In this document: piece after piece, positions 35,836 to 47,709 of the stretch
Layout: every line of letters starts with the position of its first letter
Position numbering within the stretch: the first letter of the stretch is position 1
NCBI RefSeq assembly: GCF_032854445.1
Contig: NC_088301.1
Coordinates: forward strand, 6,060,044 to 6,124,043
Source: Liolophura sinensis
Taxonomy: Eukaryota > Mollusca > Polyplacophora > Chitonida > Chitonidae
Direction of reading: 5' to 3'
Length of the DNA: 64,000 nt
Program-made: the position numbers and the translations under genes
Notes under the pieces: generated by a model
The model's database searches: none
What the model was told of the DNA's origin: nothing
What the model saw: only the letters and a program-made list of their open reading frames with translations

Positions 35836-35945
35836 TTGACCTGATTGGTGCTTTACGCCATAATCAAAAATATTTCACTTATACGACGGCAGCTGGAATT
35901 ATGGTGTGTGGAAATCGAGCAGAGATCGGGGCGACACCCTTGGAA
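35836..35945 (-). mobile_element. SINE family 1 3' fragment
   Basis: GATTGGTGCTTTACGCCATA, AATATTTCACTTATACGACG and GGAAATCGAGCAGAGATCGG: reversed copy, head missing. Confidence 0.85.
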
Positions 35946-36071
35946 ATGTGCACGTTTATATTTTGGTGCATTGCTCGGTCTTTGTGCATGTGTGTATAAT
36001 TGTGACTGTAAAGATTTGGTGTATTGCGCGGTATTTGTGCTTGTGTGTATAATTGTGACTGTAAAGATTGG

Positions 36072-36077
36072 TTTATT
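36072..36077 (-). terminator. Candidate poly(A) signal of the sulfotransferase gene
   Basis: AATAAA on the minus strand about 260 bases past the stop codon at 36335. Usage is unproven. Confidence 0.35.
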
Positions 36078-36334
36078 CACAGGTACTCCGGTGATATTTC
36101 AGTAATTCAAAACAGTTTCCTCAAATGGAGAGCGATGATTTTACGTGAACATACCTACGTGAAAAAGAGTCAAATTTTAATATATCAACCACATAACATT
36201 TAACCAATATTCCTACTATGTGGTTATACGCCTTTCCTCAGAGGGTTCTGTCGGGCACGGTAAACTCTGCCAACTCTGCTTCTGAAGATATCGTGGGGAA
36301 ATTACCATGTGAGATAAGATCACCGCAAAACTTG

Positions 36335-36995
36335 TTAATCAAGTTTAACCGTTCCACTGAAATCTTCTTTATCCAAGAATATGCTGCCGCCGTGGAATTT
36401 TTGTTTATATGTATCCAAAAATTTTCCGTCTTTATCACTGTGTGTACTCCTGTTAAGCCAATCAATGACCTTGGTGTCAACGAGCATTCCCAACCAGCCA
36501 TATATCTTATGCAGCATCTCCATAGGGTGTTGTGCCAGATCCTCATAGATCAGGGAAAGGAAAGTTCCCGGGTATTGTTTCTCCAATTCGTATCTTGTCT
36601 TCAAATCGTCTCCTATTAAGTTACACACATACTGAGGAAGAATATCTGTCTTTGGTTTATAACCGTATGTTATCCAGGAATTGATTAGACCGCGAGGGTC
36701 TCGCAGTAAATGGATGACCTTCACAGAAGGATCTTTTTTTAACAACTCTGTAACAAATCTCATAGGGGTACGGATGGTCTTGATCTCTCGGATTGGAGAT
36801 CCTAGGCAGGCACTTCCTAACTCTTCCGCACATTCTTCCATTGACTTTCTACATTTCGAATAGTTTGATACCATCACTGACTGTTCCGCAAACGGAGTCA
36901 GTGCCCGTTTATCTATTCTTTTGATTTGACAATTGAACAAAGATTCCAGCGTATGCACTTGGTATGGCATTTGCAGCCCTTCAAGCGTGTTTGGC
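36335..36995 (-). CDS. Sulfotransferase exon 3 (3'-phosphate binding site to stop)
   Basis: The acceptor TTCTTTTCAG precedes one base that completes the Trp codon from exon 2, then PNTLEGLQMPYQ. It contains LRDPRG, a CLGSPIREIKTIR stretch before it, and LIYEDLA downstream, in the order usual for CHST proteins. It ends GTVKLD and a stop. Confidence 0.9.
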
Positions 36996-39900
36996 CTGAA
37001 AAGAATACACCTTTAAACATTTACAAGCTGCATGAATGCAGACAAAAAAACAAAAAAAATGCTATTCATTCGATTTATTAATTTATTTATTTTTTTATTT
37101 TATGATTTATTGATTTATTTTTTTATTTGATTGATGTTTTACGCCGTACTCAAGAATATTTTATTATACGACAGCAGCCAGTTTTGAGGCAGGAGAAAAT
37201 CGGGTAGTACTATTTAAAGGTTTTAACAGTACGGTCCCAAATTCTCATATTATCTGTGAAAGATTTGTCATAGCATACAACTTATTATCAGTTAAATGCA
37301 CCGGTACCATTATTAATTTCTATGGTAACAACACCGTTTAAATTAAACTTCTGTTATTGGATTATGTCCACATTGGCTATATGGAATCAGTCTCTGGTGG
37401 ATTTCCAAAGTTCAGTCGACAAATTACCATTTAGTGCCGTTTATAAGAGTGGGAGGTTCTCCTGTCTTTAAATAGTGATATTCCATCTGGTGAAATGGCT
37501 CAAACACGTAAAACGTCCCCTTCGTCTGCTGTATGAGCTCGCCCGTCAACGTTGACCCTGAGCGGAAGTAGGCGAGAACGAGGACTTTCACCGGTCCCCG
37601 GATTTTGTTCCTTACTTCTGCTGTAACTTCAAAGGAAGTAGCATTTTGTGCAATATCTCCACCGTATGCTTTATCTACAAATAACAGAAATATGAATTAA
37701 AAGCATTTTATAAAAACTCTTGTGGGTGTTCAGTTAAACTACCAGTCGTGTCGAAGGTCTGGATCGGACGTGTGTTTTTATACTGTGAGTGTGGCTAGGA
37801 TCGATTTAGCCGTGGGGTCTTTGGTAGTATTTTCTTCCATCGTGAGTGTGATTATGTTTGACACAACTCTAAGGCCTGACTGGATCGGATGTATGTTCTT
37901 GTGCTGTGAGTGTGGTTAGGTTCAGTGTAGTCCTGGGCCCTAACTTGGCCGTGTGTTCTTCTATCGTGAGTGTGATTACGTTTGATACAATTGTAAGGCC
38001 TGGTTGGACCAGGTGTCTGTTCTTGTGTTGGGGAGTGTACCTAGATTTGATGCCACTCTGATAACAGTTTCCAGTTGGGCCAGGTGTCTGTTCTTGTGTT
38101 GGGGAGTGTACCTAGATTTGATACCACTCTGAGAACAGTTTCCATTGTGGTCGGGTGTCTGCTCATGTGTTGGGGAGTGTACCTAGATTTGATGTAACTC
38201 AGTGTTACGACCGAAATTCAGGTACTTGCTTAAAGCATACAAATCATTCTTATTTAACACATCAAAAATGCCCTGATCTGGCGTTTCCATAAACTTGTCG
38301 GGCTTAAAATCAGACATGATGAATAAAATCTGCTGGCAACATTTACTACAAAGTCAAAGACCAGAAAAATGACACAACGTACACAAAATCCTTTCAATTC
38401 CAATTCAAATTCACTTCCCGGACAAGCCCCCGATTTGCTACGACCGAAACTGTCTGTATTATAAAGAGATGGCTTGTTCGGAATACACGGCAGTTTAGCC
38501 GGACACAAAAATGTAACCGATACCAGCAGATTTTATTTTTCAACAATTTATTAGCTTTAACAAGAATAGATAACAAGACTTATACAAATACTAAAGTACT
38601 TAAGTTTAACAAGAAAGGATAGCAGTACCTATACAAATACTAAAGTACTTACATGTACAACGGTGTCAAGTCCAAACGGACGCATATACTCCACAATGCT
38701 TAAAAAAATGCACTGAGGCAATATTCATAAGAGGGAAAGTACACATTATAACTGAGTGTATGACGAAATATACACAAAATTCCACAGACAGGGTCCGTGC
38801 ACTAATAAGCACTGTGTACACAAGAGCACAAATTAAATATACAAGTTCAGACTGAACAAGTGCTCGGTGGAGATAGGATATAACAAAGCCAGAGGCTATA
38901 AAGACACCAAAATTCAGCACAAATGGCCTACTAAGGTAACACCCAGCGAAAGTATCCAAAACTCTCAATAATTCTCCTTTATCCCCCTTTGACCTGCTTC
39001 CATAGGTCTTATATAGACTGGTGGAATTTTCTAGAATAAGAAAATTCCTGAACACTTGTTGTAAACAAACAGGCCCCGAACTGAGCGTATTCTGGAACAT
39101 TCTAAGGCAGAGGCAGACAGCAGGATCTGAACTTAGCATATGTAAACAGTGGCAAGCTCAATTTAGAAGCTAACATAACATAACACTCTGATATCATCTT
39201 CCGGTTGGGACGGATGTCTGTTCTTGTGTTAGGGGTGTTCCTAGATTTGATATAACTCTGGTGACAGGCTTCAGATGAGTCGGGTGTCTGTTCTTGTGTG
39301 TACCTAGATTTGATGTAACTCTGATGACATCCTCTGGTTGGGTCGGATGTCTGTTCTTGTGTTGGGAGTGTGCCTAGATTTGATGTAACTCTGATAATAG
39401 TTTCCAGTTGGGTCGGATGTCTGTTCTTGTGTTGGGGGTGTTCCTAGATTTGATATAACTCTGGTGACAGCCTCCAGGTGGGTCGGGTGTTTCTTCTTGA
39501 GTTAGGAGTGTACTTAGATTTGATGTAACGCTGATGACATCTTCCGGTTGGGTCGGATGTCTGTTCTTGTGTTGGGAGTGTGCCTAGATTTGATGTAACT
39601 CTGATAGCATCCTCCGGTGGGTCGGATGTCTGTTCTTGTGTTGGGGGTGTTCCTAGATTTGATATAACTCTGGTGACAGCCTCCAGGTGGGTCGGGCGTA
39701 TCTTCTTGAGTTAGGAGTGTACTTAGATTTGATGTAACGCTGATGACATCTTCCGGTTGGGTCGGATGTCTGTTCTTGTGTTGGGAGTGTGCCTAGATTT
39801 GATGTAACTCTGATAGCATCCTCCGGTGGGTCGGATGCCTGTTCTTGTGTTGGGGTGTTCCTAGATTTGATATAACTCTGGTGACAGCCTCCAGGTGGGT

Positions 39901-40792
39901 CGGGTGTATCTTCTTAAGTTGTGAGTGCACCTAGATATGCTGGAACTCTGATGAAAGCCTCCAGCTGGGTCTTGTGTGTTGGGAGTGTGCCTAGGTTTGA
40001 CGCAACTCTGGCGAAGGTTAATACGGACCGGGTGTCTGTTCCTGTGTTGTGAGTGTACTTAGGATTGATGTAACTCTGACGACAGCTTCCAGCTAAAGCT
40101 GGGTATCTGTTCTTGTATTGGGAATCTAGCTAGGATTGATGTAACTCTGGTGAAGGCTCGAGTGTGTGTTCTTGAGTTGGGAGTGTGCTCAGCTGGGTTC
40201 TGTTCTAGCCGTTCTGGTTTTTAGAGTATACCTTGGATTGATGCAACTTTGTTGAAGGCCTAGATGGGTCGGGTGTCTATTCTTGTGTTAGGAGTGTGCC
40301 CAGCTGGGTCCGGTGTCATTTTAGTGTGAAATCCTTAAAAACGATTTAGGCTTTTTATGCAATTGCCAAATTCCGTCCTGAAAATCCAAACATGAAAGAA
40401 AATCGCCCTACTGATTTCTTTCTAACAGATTTGAAATCGAAACTTTGAAAGTTTTCAAATTCAGCTAGTCATATTTCAATCATGCGACACTTTTTCTGTG
40501 TGCACAAATGACGCCTCATCCTTTTGCTAAAACGACCAAAGTTGAACCTATATGGTCATTAAAATGGGTGTAATTTTCACGGAATCTGTACTAAGGTATT
40601 TACACCATACACGAAGGCATTATACCTGTGTATTACACTTCACCTCATTAAAACAGTTCAATTTTGAAAAGAAACTTCCACTGAATCTTCACAAGAATAA
40701 ATATACTCACATGCATGCGATCGTACATCAGCCTTCATTGTCCAGCTGATAAAAAGGACAAATATCAGAGTCATTATTACAACCATGACCAT
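36335..40792 (-). CDS. Carbohydrate sulfotransferase (CHST family), three coding exons
   Basis: The coding exons are 40792-40711, 37674-37428 and 36995-36335; phases 1 and 2 match at the two junctions, giving 990 bases and 329 residues. The enzyme family transfers sulfate from PAPS to sugar hydroxyls in the Golgi. A signal-anchor (residues 1-19, MVMVVIMTLIFVLFISW) gives type II topology. The PAPS 5'-phosphosulfate loop is YFRSGSTLTGE (63-73) and the 3'-phosphate site is VIHLLRDPRGLINS (203-216), both near-canonical. A sequon NAT lies at 38-40. The length is short for the family (usually about 350-450), in keeping with a short stem. The N-terminus is the least certain part: the frame stays open upstream of 40792, and a further 5' exon is possible. 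The acceptor sugar cannot be read from the sequence. The first intron contains a minisatellite and an LTR-like insert. Confidence 0.85.
37075..37206 (-). mobile_element. SINE family 1 3' fragment with (TTTA)n tail
   Basis: Reversed; a T/TTTA tail to about 37122, then TTGATTGATGTTTTACGCCG and AAGAATATTTTATTATACGA. It lies in sulfotransferase intron 2. Confidence 0.85.
37428..37674 (-). CDS. Sulfotransferase exon 2 (PAPS 5'-phosphosulfate loop)
   Basis: This is a 247-bp exon with a TTTGTAG acceptor and a GTAATT donor. It carries KVLVLAYFRSGSTLTGEL and then FYVFEPFH, both characteristic of the family. It has no ATG-initiated frame of its own. Confidence 0.88.
37725..40330. repeat. ~69-bp intronic minisatellite with 209-bp higher-order period
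   Basis: Units share CTAGATTTGATGTAACTCTG and GGTGTCTGTTCTTGTGTTGG. In the middle (about 39380-39950) three variant units of about 70, 70 and 69 bases recur as a 209-base block (for example the ATATAACTCTGGTGACAG variant at about 39448, 39657 and 39866). Ends are more degenerate. The array is split by the insert at 38203-39185 and lies entirely in sulfotransferase intron 1. Confidence 0.92.
38203..39185. mobile_element. Solo-LTR-like insertion in the minisatellite
   Basis: About 983 bases of unrelated sequence interrupt the array. It begins TGTTACGACC and ends TAACATAACA (TG...CA termini). It is flanked by CTCAG on the left and CTCTG on the right, the latter matching the array unit, as expected for an imperfect 5-bp target-site duplication. 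Inside is a ~60-bp direct repeat (about 38565-38660, ATACAAATACTAAAGTACTT twice). No coding domain is found, so this is probably a solo LTR; orientation is unknown. Confidence 0.55.
40711..40792 (-). CDS. Sulfotransferase exon 1 (signal anchor)
   Basis: ATG at 40792-40790, followed by a hydrophobic stretch and SWTMKADVRSHA, ending in phase 1 at a GTGAGT donor that fits the phase of exon 2. The frame remains open 5' of this ATG (RQRR immediately before it), so translation may start earlier or in an upstream exon. Confidence 0.65.
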
Positions 40793-40799
40793 CCGTCTC

Positions 40800-43700
40800 T
40801 GTCTACAGACCGCAAAGTACGGGATCTGACATGTTGTACAGAGCAGCGGCGAGTCTGTGATAAAGAAATAGAAAACACTATCAACCAACGTAAATTTAAA
40901 CTTGCCTACGGATTGAAATTTAAAGTTCATTTCAGACGTTGGGATTTGTAGTTCATTTTGATTAGACAAGACGAATTAGAACTGTCACTTGAAAAAAGGG
41001 ACCAGTACTATTTCCTACGCCTTGTAGAATTAGACGAATCACACCCTGTGAAAACGGCTTGGGAAATAGAGCTGGTGCTATTTTCATTCCCCTATTCGAT
41101 ACGTGAAATCGAATCGTCTGAAAGAGGATTTGGAATAGAGTTCCGCTCGGGATGCAGCATTTAGTACAGTTTAGCGACGAATGCAAAACTTAGAAATATG
41201 AGCACAATAATAGCCAGCTTATACTTGACATTGCCCACACACTGTGTAATAAAGGGTCCAGAATTGTGCACAGTGCAGCAAAGACATCCGGCATTCTGAG
41301 CTACGCTTTCGACACTATTTATATGCCAAACCGGCGCTAATGCGACATTACATGATTAATCTTCCTCTCCGATCGTACGTGGGAGGCCTGCCAGCAACCT
41401 GTTGGCGGTCTTCGGTTTCTCTCGGCCTCTGCCCGTTTCCTCCCACCATAATGCTGGCCCCCAGTGAAATATACTTTATCCTTGGTTAAGAGTTTTAAAG
41501 AATTGTTTTAACATGTAACAACTCGGCGCGAAAGGGGGACTTAGAGCTTTTAGAGACTTTCTTGGAATAAAAAGGTCATACATGTATGAACTCAAAAACG
41601 ACGGTGTTTCTCAACATTCACATATGTACATTTCATTTCCCCTGTGCAGATTTTCGCAAATTCTGGAACAGCTTGCGCTTAAGTACATTCAAAGTTAAGC
41701 CAGGCATACATCTTTATACCTGAGTTTTACTATAAATTATTGGAATTTTAGTCCAGACTAAACTGCTAATACATCTATGAACAATTGGACCCGGGCTCGT
41801 GTAATAATGTTTCATGGCCTCAATATAAAGTACACACATTGTCACAATCTCACGTGTACAAACGCACGTAATCGTCCTGAAAAAAATCATCTAGTTTATT
41901 TTAATGCTGTGTTAAAGCTAACTTACTTTTAGAATCCAGATCCATTTTTAACTACTCTTTGTCTGCCTCAAGAAGTTAAAACCTCACATCTCAGCCGTCG
42001 GAAGTTTCTCTCTATTTCTCAACGAAGCTTAACTTTGGATATACTGGATCCGTTATCATGTATACCTATTCCTGTGAAACCCTCCCAACCATATACAGGT
42101 CTACTACTGGTCACATATACACACAAAAATCAATAGATAAAATGTAACCGACAGCTGAGACACGTATACACATGCAAATGAAAATGCTCAACAGATCTCC
42201 ATGCGTACTCGCTTGCATCCTGACTTGTCGTTTTTTTTTTGAGGGGGGGGGGGGGACTCCAAGGTGTTGCTATATTCATATATATTGTTATATATATATG
42301 AGTAAATGTTAATATTACGTCCCTAGTTTGCTTCCAAATCTTTATAGCAATGACGGCAGAAATGAACCATAATCTGTACCCGGGACTAATATAACTTATA
42401 TTAGTCCCGGCCTGCGTACATTGGAATTACTTTAGGCGTGATAAGATCGCGACGTTCTCATGGGGTATGATTTTAATAAAAACTGCTTCAAGAATGCCGA
42501 TGTATTTAAACTTCAAATAATTCAGGTGATGTAATTTTTGTCGTAAGTGAAACTAAAGTATATAAACCGAACTCACACAAATCATCAACTGACACATGCA
42601 TACATCCCTGAATAAAATGGCAACATCACGTCACTGACGAGATCACACAGCCGATGAAAGTCTTGCTGAAATCATAAAACTCTTGTGTTTATATATTTTT
42701 GTACGGAGCTTGCTATCTGTCATAACACGCAAACATAGGAATATATTTCATGTAATACAAAATCCCGCTTCTCAATGTAAATTTAATTCAAAATGGTAGG
42801 ACTGACACGTGAACACGAGTCTACCCGATAATCTGCAATTCTCGCTCTAAAACGTGATTTCGGCTTACATGACTGATACGTCTAAAAGTATCATAAAATT
42901 ATCAACCGCTTTCTTAAGGCAAAACATTGGCTGTAAGCTATGGTTGTGCGAAAGTTATATAGTACATTAAGTAGCCTGCAGCGGTGGGGTCATTGATGAC
43001 AGCTCTCAAAACAACTCTTTCAGTGTAAAAGTGGAAATGGGAGTGGACTGGAGGTTGTGCGAAATAATCTTTTGAAATCGAAAGACCAGGAATCAAACCT
43101 ACATAAGGTCTTAATAAAGACTTTAAAAATGATACCATAAAAATGTGATAAGTATAGAGTATGAAGAAAATTTGATGAAAATTTTTATTATTCCTTTATT
43201 TCTGTGTTGTTTAGCGCGGCACTCAAGAATTTATCACTTATACGACACATTTATTTATTGTATTGTTATTTTATGCCGCTATTTTAAAACTAAAACAGTA
43301 AAACCCACGACCGCGGGCCTTCCGACATATACGGCCGATTTGCTGGTGTAAGCTATAAGCCTACCTACATAGGGATTTGTATAAGGGGTGGAATATGTCC
43401 GATTGCAATACTGTAAAAAAGTGTATCATCACAGGTGCTTAGTCGAGGAGATTCCACATTTGGTTCACGACTATATACAACAGTACTGCCGCCAACTGTG
43501 TAGGGTTATAATGAACAAAATACTTCAATATTGGTCATCATTGCTTTGACCTTACTATCTGTGCTAAGTGCAAGCTTATATAGAGTACCATTGCCTCACA
43601 ATTCCAGCCACAAATTAATAAAGGGGACCTCCAAATGTATAAATCTAACACATAAGACTTCCGTCTATAGGCAGGGAGGGGTGGAGGTGTGGGAATGGGG

Positions 43701-44118
43701 GCGGGGAAAGACGAAGACGAAGAAACTCAAGAATATTTCACTTATTCGACGGCGGTCAGCATTATGGTGGGTGGAACTCCCAGCGACCGCATTGGTGAGA
43801 GACTCCTACGCCATTACGCTGCGCTAGTGCGCTAACCAAATGGACCACGGAGGCCTCCAAGCGTGCCAATAAGTTCATCATGACATAACTTTCATCGATT
43901 TTTTTGTTGTTGTTGTTGTTACTGTGACGAGATTAGATTATGAAAAAAAAAAATTCAGTTTATGTATGTATGTATGTATGTTTTCCGATGTACTTGAAAA
44001 TTTCTCAGTCACATCACCACGTGAAGCCATTAGGTGAATGTACATACATTGTATTATTGTGGCTGCCGCAGCTGAATTATCATAACACCAGATATGATAC
44101 TCCACCCAGTCACATTAT
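40800..44118. other. Intergenic region with SINE pieces and low-complexity tracts
   Basis: No supported exon. It contains SINE family 1 fragments at about 41378-41475 (plus), 43198-43245 (minus) and 43718-43855 (minus; 3' end joined directly to the tRNA-like head by internal deletion, ending CCACGGAGGCCTCC). It also has a T10 run followed by GA and a G14 run near 42231-42256, (GTT)n and (TATG)n at about 43905-43985, and a perfect hairpin at 42380-42410. Confidence 0.65.
42380..42410. repeat. Perfect 14-bp hairpin with 3-base loop
   Basis: CCGGGACTAATATA, loop ACT, TATATTAGTCCCGG. Both arms are perfect. It is not part of any recognised repeat here. Confidence 0.9.
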
Positions 44119-44490
44119 GGCCACAGACCCCCATTAATTTTCCATAAGCGACAATGTTAACGATTAGCGCTGTACCTCAGCCCCAAACATTCCGTGGGCA
44201 ATAAACTTTGGTCCATACCTGGCTCAGCCTGTGAGAAAGAAGCCATAAAAATCTTGACATAGGTTGACCGCCAAAATCTGGCCCCATCACTACATGTCTC
44301 CTTGTGTCCTCTCGCCCAGAATTTCAAACTTTCATCAGTAAAACTCATACCTGCTCAAAGCTTATGCAATTTCCATCCTTTTGATACCAAGCATGCACCT
44401 GTACACCAAAAAGGGCAGGCTGGCAGCGCAAAAAGACTTTACACCCTGAAATTCACAGAATTACGTCCCCTCCAGAAAATCGGAAGTTCT
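44119..44490 (+). repeat. Inverted-repeat arm, left
   Basis: Reverse complement of 47330-47706 with moderate divergence. Shared blocks: CTTGTGTCCTCTCGCCCAGA with ATTTCAAACTTTC, CAAGCATGCACCTGTACACC, and ATCTTGACATAGGTTGACCG. Either a long terminal inverted repeat or two copies of a dispersed repeat facing each other. Confidence 0.75.
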
Positions 44491-45859
44491 AATGGAGGTC
44501 TTATACTGACACAAGGCCAACCAGTTGTGTGTAGTGCAGTTTTCTTAAAGTTTTTGGCATGACCTGAAAGGGGTTCGAGGCAGACGCTCTAATAATAAAG
44601 CCACAGGGTGGGCCAAACAACGCAAACCGAGAATCTGTCATGAGAAGAAAGGATTTTAGGGCATGTTGTTTATCCCGATACTCAAATATTTATGCCCTAC
44701 CCGGTGGCCTCCCACCATAATGCTCCTTATAAGCATATGTTGATCACAGCAGTTCTGCAGTTCTAAGACAAAATATATTTGTGATTAAGATCCGATGGTG
44801 ATCTTAGTCACTATAGAAGGACTATAGATTTCACTTCACTTCGATAAATTACCGACTTAAATTCGATGGCCGTATAATACAGTTCTATAGGCTGTGTCCT
44901 TAGTCCATGTGACTGGCAAAGCTGTCTCGACGCAGAGTATAATGAGCAATATAAACTTCCATATATGTATGGGTTGATAACTTGCTGAAGCACAAGGTGC
45001 ATCTGTTAGTTCTTCCTATTACCACAAGTTCCACACAGGTATTATCTACACACAATGCAGGCATGGCGTTAACGCTGCCTGGAACAGGGGGAGCTTTACA
45101 GCAGTTACGAGAGAGACTGCCTAGCACTGTGGCAAGTCTTCAGTACAATATTAATATTTGGAATAAACTGTGTTTCAATGTTCTGTCAGATATCAATATT
45201 TGGAATTAAACTGTCTTTCAGTGTTCTGCCAGATATCAATGTCCTCTAGTTACGACAAAATTCTGCTTTTTTTAATTTAAAAGATAATAACGCTAGCTTA
45301 CACATGGTATCAGTAACGGCATCTATGCTGTTATCCCAGGCAATAAACCACTTCAAAGCTTCTATACTCGATCTACGCTCAGCTTCAACACAAGAATCTG
45401 CGTCAGGACTATACAAGCAACCCGGTCAATTCTAACTTGATGCGTTTATTTCGAGCATATTTAGACGCATGTGGCTGATGGTCATGAGTCGCTGGGATAG
45501 ACTAATGACAAGCATTGTCAGTCAAGCGAGTTACACACAGTTGTGTATTCACTTACTACATCCATGATGTTCTTCTCGCTACACAATAACATTAAACACC
45601 ATATCAATCGGATGAGTATAATACGTATTCGTTTGACGCAAATAACCACTCCTGAGGGAGTGTATGAAAACACTTGTGCGGTCTTGTAAGCAATTCCTTC
45701 ATGGCAAAACTCCTAGAAAGTATCTCTTCACACCGACGAAACGTCCTCATTATCGTGCACTTTGGGGTATTTGTATGCTCAGAAATAATAACTACAAGAC
45801 CAGTCCTTGATTATAGTGTCCAGTTCTTCATTGGAGAAATATACACTGGTCAGCAAACA

Positions 45860-45990
45860 GTAGGTTACAACTTCCTCTTTTAATGTCTGAAGTGTAACTC
45901 GACCCAGGATTGACCCTGGATCTACCGCTCCTGGAGCGGGCGCTCCACCAACTGTGGTATCCGAGCCGGTGAGGGGGTGGGGGATACCAG
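45860..45990 (-). mobile_element. SINE family 2 head fragment
   Basis: On the minus strand it runs from the tRNA-like part (CACAGTTGGTGGAGCG, GGGTCAATCCTGGGTCGAG) into TTAAAAGAGGAAGTTGTAAC. The remainder is absent. It abuts the truncated retrotransposon at 45992. Confidence 0.85.
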
Positions 45991-45991
45991 C

Positions 45992-47280
45992 ATGATTGTA
46001 ATCGGGAGATAATCCAAAGGAAATACGGATTGGGTAGTGCCACAAAGAGAACAATGGTCAAGTGACCATGTTGCCCCGGTGCTTAGATCTCCTGTACAGA
46101 GTGATAAGTCAGTAGCTGGCAATTTACCACATCTTACATCTGGGCCAGCACCGGACCCATCATTCAACACAACTAAATCGCTGTCAGTGACAAAGCTGTT
46201 AACAGTGTTACAAGTTACATTGGTATAGGCACTACCCCACAGCCTGTGGTATGCATTAAAGTCTCCACAAATAACATATGACCCAGAAAGGGAACTTAAC
46301 AACGCCTTAAAACCATTAGAATCAATTTCATTGAATGGATTGTTTACCACACTGGCGGGGTTCTATTCTGACAGGCAATCTCGGTAACAGAAAGACTTGC
46401 CTTGTAAAACACAACCAACTCACCTCTGGCTTTTCCCTCTCTATCTACTCTTACTATAGCATACTCTGGAAAAGTAAAGTTATAATTAGGTTTCCCGGAA
46501 TGTTTCCTGAAGACATATAATGTCAGGCTGGGGGTTGAGACCAGACATTACTGCTTAAACTCCTGTCCATAGGCAAACAGGGACTGACTGGCCTGATTCA
46601 GAACCTGAAGCAATGAGTAATATAAATGTAGTAAAAGTATTGAATATTTACTTTAACTCTTCTGATTTAATTATTCCTTTACCCTTTTGATTATCAGAGT
46701 GCTTAGCATTACATTCGAATTCTGCGACTTTAACAAAATGGAATAAAAACTTCAGTGAAAAAGGCAATGATATCTAACATTGTTACAGCAGAATACACAT
46801 CAGTTTATAGATTAGCATCAAGATCTGTTAGAGTACACTCTGATTTTGCCACTGACCTCACAGAGCAGCTCATGACAGTGGCAGCTGGCCAATTAGTCAT
46901 GGTAGTAGGGGACTGAGGTTCTGGATATACAGACTCATCAAAGTCTGGGTTATGCGAGAAGTTCGCATTTTTATTTGTTTATTCTGCTTGTAGAGGTGTT
47001 AAATTCATGTTTTTTACCTTCCCTTGTCCATCTTGCGCTGCCCTACATTCTGAGATCACGTGATTGTAACTTTGACACCTAAAGGATCTAAGCAGGGGTG
47101 GTATATACATGTATGGTTTGACTTGAAAAGGTGATAACCAAGTGTTACATCAGAAGGCAGAGTCTCAGTATCAAAGTACAACAATACACCCAAAGTTGGT
47201 AATTCATCCCTGATCTTCGGAAATCGTTGGACTCTGCTACACTTTACTTTCTTAAAAATAACTCCCCTACACAATGACCT
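45992..47280 (-). pseudogene. Degenerate non-LTR retrotransposon (ORF1 zinc-knuckle and APE endonuclease pieces)
   Basis: The 5' piece (about 47280-47000) encodes TLPSDVTLGYHLF, then after a frameshift a Pro-rich link and a CCHC knuckle lacking one cysteine (RCQSYNHVISEC), as in ORF1 of jockey-like LINEs. The 3' piece (about 46560-45992) encodes QPDIICLQET, then a broken stretch, then YVICGDFNAYHRLWGS, LVVLNDG, a DLSLC block and a degenerate LDH where the catalytic SDH is expected. These are the ordered motifs of an APE-type endonuclease. No reverse transcriptase domain remains; the element is cut off by the SINE head at 45990. It is dead and internally deleted. Confidence 0.8.
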
Positions 47281-47329
47281 AGCCAGCTGTCAACATCAGA
47301 TATCATACCATACCAAGCTAGTTATCTGC

Positions 47330-47706
47330 AGTAACTTCCTGGTTTGGGTTGGAGAAGGACTTTTTTGCTCCCAGGCGGCCATGTTTGGTGTACAGGTGCA
47401 TGCTTGGTATTAAAATGCTGAAAACTGTCTAAACTTTGAGGAGGTATGAGCTTTATTGTTGAAAGTTTGAAATTCTGGGCGAGAGGACACAAGGTGTGAG
47501 GTAGTGATGAGGCTGCGAGTGACGTCCCCTTAGAAAGGTCCAGCTTTTGACGGTCAACCTATGTCAAGATTTTTATGGATTGTTTCTCACAGGCTGGGCC
47601 AGGCACGCACCAAAGCTTTTTGGCCACGGAATGTTTGGGACTGAGCTACAGCTCTAGATGTTAACATTGTCGCTTTTGGAAAATTAATGGGGGGTCTGAG
47701 GCCTGA
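47330..47706 (-). repeat. Inverted-repeat arm, right
   Basis: Partner of 44119-44490 in opposite orientation. Matching outer ends read CAGACCCCC(C)ATTAATTTTCC. The two arms enclose about 2.8 kb including the retrotransposon relic. Confidence 0.75.
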
Positions 47707-47709
47707 AGT

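Noticed and set aside
38666-39139. 157-codon minus-strand frame
   Set aside because: Within the solo-LTR-like insert. No retroviral domain seen; likely chance.
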